Shown here: positions 59,339 through 64,000 of the stretch, piece after piece
Layout: the number at the start of each line of letters is the position of its first letter
Numbering within the stretch: position 1 is the first letter of the stretch
Assembly: GCA_027405735.1 (NCBI GenBank)
Contig: JAPEHQ010000011.1
Location: 868,001 to 932,000 of the forward strand
Reading direction: 5' to 3'
DNA from: Mucor racemosus
Lineage: Eukaryota > Mucoromycota > Mucoromycetes > Mucorales > Mucoraceae
DNA length: 64,000 nucleotides
Program-made: the position numbers and the translations under genes
Notes under the pieces: model-generated
What the model saw: only the letters and a program-made list of their open reading frames with translations
Database searches by the model: none
Told to the model about the DNA's origin: nothing

Positions 59339-61423
59339 ATGAAACCAAACAATTATGAAAAATTACCAGAAAGAGTGAAAAAGAATCCATTGCAACAATC
59401 AATACCAGAAGAAATCAACGATAATGATAAAAACCATCGACACATTCGAGGTACCTTTTCCGAAAGCCTACAACCACTCAAAGTAAATACGATTCAACCA
59501 CAACAAAACCACACGTCTAGACCACCAAAATCACCATTAAGACCTCGAACCATGATAGCAAAATCTTCCATACCAACTAGACAACATAGATCAAGCTCAA
59601 TTTCTTCTACAACATCATCCATGTTCTCAGTATCTTCTTCCTCATCTACCGTCAAAACACCCATGAGTCCGCCTACACCTACATGCTCAGAAAAATCCAG
59701 TCTTCGTAAACGATATACCGATCAAACAGCAGAAGCACCAATTATGGCAAGAAAATCAATATCAGCTACAACAACAGCAGAATCAACACGAAAAGATCCA
59801 CAAATTCAACAAGGAGATGAAGAGAGTGGCAGAAAACTTGCATTGCAAGATGAAGATGGAAATATAATTGCAAATTATCAATTGGGTAATTGCATAGGAA
59901 AAGGACAATTTGGATCAGTGTATAGAACACTTGATTTAGCTACAGGAGAAGTAGTTGCAATTAAACAGGTTAAAGTAGAAGATGAAAATTTGTACCAAGA
60001 CATGATGAAAGAAGTAAACATTCTCAAAACATTATCGCATAGAAATATTGTAAAATACGTTGGATTTATTCCAAACCAATACAATTTAAACATTGTATTA
60101 GAATATGCAGAAAATGGATCGCTAATGTCTACATTGAAAGCATTTGGCGCATTTCCAGAGAAGCTAGTGGCTTCATTTTGTGCTAAAATATTGAATGGTC
60201 TTTGTTATTTGCATGAAAATCAAGTGGTGCATTGTGATCTGAAAGCTGCAAATATTTTGACAACTAAAACAGGCGATGTAAAATTAACTGATTTTGGCGT
60301 TTCACTTAACCTTAAAAAAACAGTAGATGCAGATACCATATCCGGCACACCAAATTGGAGTAAGTTTGTAATATCTGTGCATACATGTTTATTTAACTGT
60401 ATAAATATAGTGGCACCTGAAGTAATTGAATTAAAAGGAGCGACAACTAAGTCGGATATTTGGTCATTGGGATGTACATGTATTGAATTGGTTACTGGTA
60501 AACCACCTTATAGTGATTTATTAGCAATGTCAGCCATGTTTCATATTGTAGAAGATGAGTATCCACCATTTCCAGAGAATATATCTCAAGAAATGAAGGA
60601 TTTTTTGACTTGCTGCTTTCAAAAGGACCCAAACAATAGGAAATCAAGTTTAGAATTACAAAATCATCAATGGATAATAATGAACCATCAACAAAAGCAA
60701 CAACAACAAAAAAAGAGGGATTCATCAGCATCTTTTTCAACAAGATATAGTATGACACCTTCTATGAAATATCACTCTTTGAATGCTACAACAATGCAAC
60801 AACATCAATATCTTCATGAATCAACCATAACAACAGTCGAAGACAATAGTACAACCAGTAGCCATCAATTTATTGAAACACCGTTTGATAAAAGTAAATG
60901 CAATATATGCCATGAAATTATGACACAAGGTTCAATATTCTGTCAAGGTAAGATTGCCTATATAAAATCGTAAATATTTTTTATATATATAACAAATCCA
61001 ACATAGTTTGTTCACTTGCATGTCATAAAGAATGTAAAAAAATTGCATTTTCATGTCCACCCAAATTGAATAACGACCAACAACCCACATATCAAGATGT
61101 AAGCAAAAAAAAAAAAAAAAAAAAGGACGCACAGCCAGATCAGATACTAATACTCTTTTACATAGTGGACATCATGTACCAAAGTATACAATAGAAAAGA
61201 AACCAACAAACAACGACTTAATGGTAGTGCAACATTACCATTATCTTTACGTAATCATCCGCAATCAGAAAGCATTAGAAAATATGCTCGTGCTCTTAAT
61301 CTAAGCAGGCAAGAACAGATAGCACTTTGTGAAAATCCTTCATTACTTGAGTCAATGAACAATAAGCCAACAAAGAAACTTTTAAAGTTAGGAGGAAAAG
61401 AAGAGCAATGCAACATAATGTAA
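59339..61423 (+). CDS. Ser/Thr protein kinase of the Cdc7/SepH septation-initiation type
   Basis: Exons 59339-60359, 60411-60947, 61007-61098 and 61166-61423 encode 635 residues. The N-terminal 175 are low-complexity, Ser/Pro-rich. The kinase domain (about 180-435) has GKGQFGSVYR (P-loop), the VAIKQVK lysine, VVHCDLKAANIL, DFGVSLNL and GTPNWMAPEVIELKG. The last is split by an in-frame 51-nt intron. These words fit the SIN kinase Cdc7/SepH, which triggers septation. The catalytic loop reads HCD instead of HRD. After it comes a Q-rich linker and a Cys/His cluster (CNICHEIMTQGSIFCQ, VCSLACHKECKK) like a C1 zinc domain. It ends CNIM, a possible CaaX signal. Shorter than typical SepH. A MAP3K-like kinase is the alternative. 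Confidence 0.85.
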
Positions 61424-61577
61424 ATCAAACACACACTTTAGGAGTATGCCTGTTTCGGAATACCAATAATGTTCAAATTTCATTAAAAAACTAAAAAGAG
61501 GGTTTTCTTTTTCCTCTTCTTCTTTTCCCTTCTTACTTTTTTTTTTCAGTTAAAAAAAAAAAAAAAAATCAATAAAA
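61424..61577. promoter_or_regulatory. Compact intergenic between kinase and Ral genes
   Basis: 154 bp with a CT-rich tract (61503-61550) and an A run just before the ATG. It must hold both the kinase 3' end and the Ral promoter/leader. Confidence 0.5.
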
Positions 61578-62287
61578 ATGGCTAAAGCTAAAGCAAAGCA
61601 ATCTCTTCCACTTCATAAAATTATTATGGTTGGTTCTGGTGGTGTAGGAAAATCAGCCCTTACATTACAATACATGTATGGTGATTTTGTTGAAGAATAC
61701 GACCCTACTAAAGCTGATTGTAAGAATGGAAAATTCTCGCTAAAAAATAGCAATATAACTAACAAAAACTTGTTTATAAAGCTTATCGTAAGAAGGTTGT
61801 ATTAGATGGCCAAGAGTGTCAAATTGATATCTTGGATACAGCAGGCCAAGAAGAATATGCAGCAGTAAAGTGTTTATAATCCACCATGTCGTAGTATTAC
61901 AATATATTTATGTGCTATTATTAGATTCGTGATAATTATTATAGATCTGGCGAAGGTTTCCTTTGTGTTTTCTCTGTTTGTGAACAAGAATCTCTTGAAC
62001 ATACCCAAGAATTTCGTGATCAAATTTTGAGAGTTTTGGATGATGAGACAATTCCCTTTATTTTAGTCGGTAACAAGGTGGATTTAGCACATTTACGTAA
62101 AGTACCTGCAACAGAAGCAAATTCATTAGCAAGTGAATGGCATTGTCCTTATGTTGAAACTTCTGCAAAGACTAGACAAAACGTTGAAGAAGTCTATACA
62201 ATGTTGATGAGACAAATTAGAGATAGAAAAGCTAAACAACAACAACAGAGTAGTCCAGACAAGGATTCTTGTTGTGTTATTCTTTAA
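61578..62287 (+). CDS. Ral-type small GTPase (Ras superfamily)
   Basis: 195 residues from exons 61578-61719, 61782-61864 and 61925-62287. GTP-binding motifs: GSGGVGKSA (P-loop), DPTKADSYRKK (switch I, as in Ral), [15 protein letters not shown] (switch II), NKVDL and ETSAK. The unusual [17 protein letters not shown] and [13 protein letters not shown] segments match Ral rather than Ras or Rap. The C-terminus CCVIL contains a geranylgeranylation-type CaaX (CVIL). Ral proteins act in exocyst-driven secretion. The leader has a pyrimidine tract ending TTTTCAG at 61550, which may be a 5' UTR intron acceptor. Only 154 bp separate it from the kinase stop codon. Confidence 0.92.
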
Positions 62288-63434
62288 ACAGAAAAAATCC
62301 CCTTACTTGATCTTTCTCCCTCTATTATCCCCTCCTCCTCCCTTTCGTGTATTATCAAATTCTAATTCTACTCTCTTTCACCAGAAACTCTATTTTTCTC
62401 TATATAATCATAATATCTTTTATCATGTTTTAAATAAAATACTTGGTATATATATATAATTTCTCCGTTTTTTGATAGAAAACTCGTTTTTTATGTAATA
62501 TATTAACAATGTTGCACGTTTTTCTATATTCAATTCAGCATTGCTGCATGCGAACCATTAAGATAAGTTTATGTACCTTTCTTTTTTTTTTTTTTTATCT
62601 CATTCTCAAATGTAAATCCCTTTTTAAAAATCATGTCCCTACATATAAACTTTGACATTTGTAATTGACTGCAGCAACTCTAAATTATTGATATCCTATT
62701 TAAGCGGCCAAGGCCGAGGAAAAAAGCTTTTGAGTGTCGGACAAAAAAAAACAGAAAAAAAAGGAATCTCAAAAGAATATTTGACATCTTCAATGAATTG
62801 TTACAAATGTTAAAAGTATGATAAACAGATAAACTCAATTGTAAAATGTAGCTTACCATATCAACTTTGATTATAATATTTCGTTTTTTTCTTAAACCCC
62901 TTTTTCGTATCGATAGTTTGCTTTTCATTTGGTCTCTTGTTAAACAAGTTTATTAATTTAAAAGCTATGACCTGTTGTAAGATGTTACAATAACGAGCAA
63001 ATACATAAGCGGATATGCTGATATATGTCAAGTATAGATGAGTACTGTGCTATTGCAATTGCAAGGTTTCCTTACATAAAGATACCTTAAATTTACGATA
63101 GAAGATCAGACTTGATAAACGTGACCTACATTGGACCCTGATGGTTACCATGACAACATATTGCACTTTTACTTATTTATTGCCAAAGCAATATGCTTTT
63201 ATCAGATTCTCAGATAGTAGCCAAGCTCTTTAATGCCATGAATTGCTACATGCAATACACCAAGATGACGTGTGACGCTATCCGAACAAAGCAACGCAAT
63301 GAGAATCTAACCTCAACCAACCCAATCAACCGACCTAAAGAACAATTTTTTTCGTGATAGCTAAAACCAAACCAAAATTTTTTATATAAGCTGGCTTTAA
63401 CATAAACAACATATAATAATAATACATAAAAAAA
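62288..63434. other. Intergenic between Ral and Prp46 genes
   Basis: CT-rich 3' UTR up to 62400, AATAAA at 62434. AT-rich beyond. No gene seen. Confidence 0.4.
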
Positions 63435-64000
63435 ATGGTTGCCGCTAAACGATCAGCACCCAAAGAAGATGTTGTAATGGAAACACCAAAAATAAACGAT
63501 CAACTCGATGACATGTTGACCAATTCTGCCAAAAAGACCAGAATTATGTTTTCAACAGCCTACAGTCAAGCAGCAATGGATGAACAAGAAAGTCAACGTG
63601 TTAAATTAACCAGCAAAATCCATGACGAATATCAAGATCTTCGTACACTTCCCGAAGCTTTAATAAAGCAACAAAAAGAAGCAGCTAAAGCTCGTATGAA
63701 GGCTAAATCAACTACAATGGAAGAAGTCTCCAACGATGACGATGGTAATACAGACGAAAAGACAGCCGTTTCTCAATTGATAGATTCTATACCTGAAAAA
63801 ACATTAAATCAAGAAGAAGGAGTAGTTGCTCTTCGTAGTAAAGATCAATTTACAAGTGATATTTTTGGAGATACATTAGCAGGTAGTGGATCACTTGTTC
63901 GTCGTGCCCGAGCAAAGACTATTCGACCAGTCTGGCATGCACCATGGAAGTTGATGCGTGTTATCAGTGGTCATTTAGGTTGGGTTCGTGCTGTTACAGT
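63435..64000 (+). CDS. PRP46: Pre-mRNA splicing factor Prp46/PLRG1 (WD40), 3' part outside window
   Basis: The first 188 residues of an open frame with no stop before the edge. MVAAKRSAP starts an acidic, disordered N-terminus with DEYQDLRTLPEALIKQQKE, a block found in PLRG1. Then comes the signature APWKLMRVISGHLGWVRAVT, which opens the first WD40 blade. Prp46 belongs to the Prp19 complex and acts in spliceosome activation. ATG chosen because it lies directly after an A-rich leader and gives the full conserved N-terminus. No intron is visible in this part. Confidence 0.9.
   Translation, partial: MVAAKRSAPKEDVVMETPKINDQLDDMLTNSAKKTRIMFSTAYSQAAMDEQESQRVKLTSKIHDEYQDLRTLPEALIKQQKEAAKARMKAKSTTMEEVSNDDDGNTDEKTAVSQLIDSIPEKTLNQEEGVVALRSKDQFTSDIFGDTLAGSGSLVRRARAKTIRPVWHAPWKLMRVISGHLGWVRAVT

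Overview
This window looks like chromosomal DNA of an early-diverging filamentous fungus, most likely Mucoromycota (Mucorales-like). The DNA is AT-rich. Genes carry several short introns (about 50-90 nt, GT...AG). The repeat load is heavy: a LINE with an L1-like layout, Ty3-type chromoviruses, Tc1/mariner elements and many solo LTRs. The protein set (a Ral-type GTPase, a Cdc7/SepH-type septation kinase, Prp46, eIF3a, UCH, prolidase) is fungal. No species can be named from the sequence alone.

Layout. 1-681: start of an Sfh5-like CRAL-TRIO lipid-transfer gene running off the left edge. 2337-8032: a full-coding LINE on the minus strand, bounded by a target-site duplication and a poly(A) tail. 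8461-13176: a tight minus-strand run of three housekeeping genes (UGPase, mitochondrial ribosome recycling factor, prolidase) with gaps of about 150 bp. 13.2-21 kb: AT-rich repeat land. 21022-28526: eIF3a, a homeodomain factor and a ubiquitin C-terminal hydrolase, all on plus. 28.5-35.4 kb: more copies of one repeat superfamily, ending in a 2.87-kb near-perfect palindrome. 35.4-48.5 kb: a graveyard of transposase remnants and solo LTRs around three tRNA genes (Asn, Glu, Phe). 48587-56269: a complete minus-strand Ty3/chromovirus with matching LTRs and an AGGAA duplication, itself carrying a 1.64-kb Tc1-type element. 59339-64000: a septation-type kinase, a Ral-type GTPase and the 5' end of Prp46.

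The host genes do not form a pathway; they are housekeeping genes in compact islands separated by repeats. The most interesting signal is around the tRNA genes. One LTR family (A) ends about 11 bp upstream of two different tRNA genes. Another (B) lies 50-60 bp downstream of two tRNA genes. This suggests two retroelement lineages that independently target Pol III genes from opposite sides. Other notable items are the long foldback palindrome, an insertion with its empty site visible elsewhere in the window, a GC-AG intron in the prolidase gene, a 12-nt exon in the UCH gene, and a kinase ending in a CaaX-like tail next to a Ral GTPase gene. All exon boundaries were set by hand from reading frame, splice signals and family similarity; no search was run.
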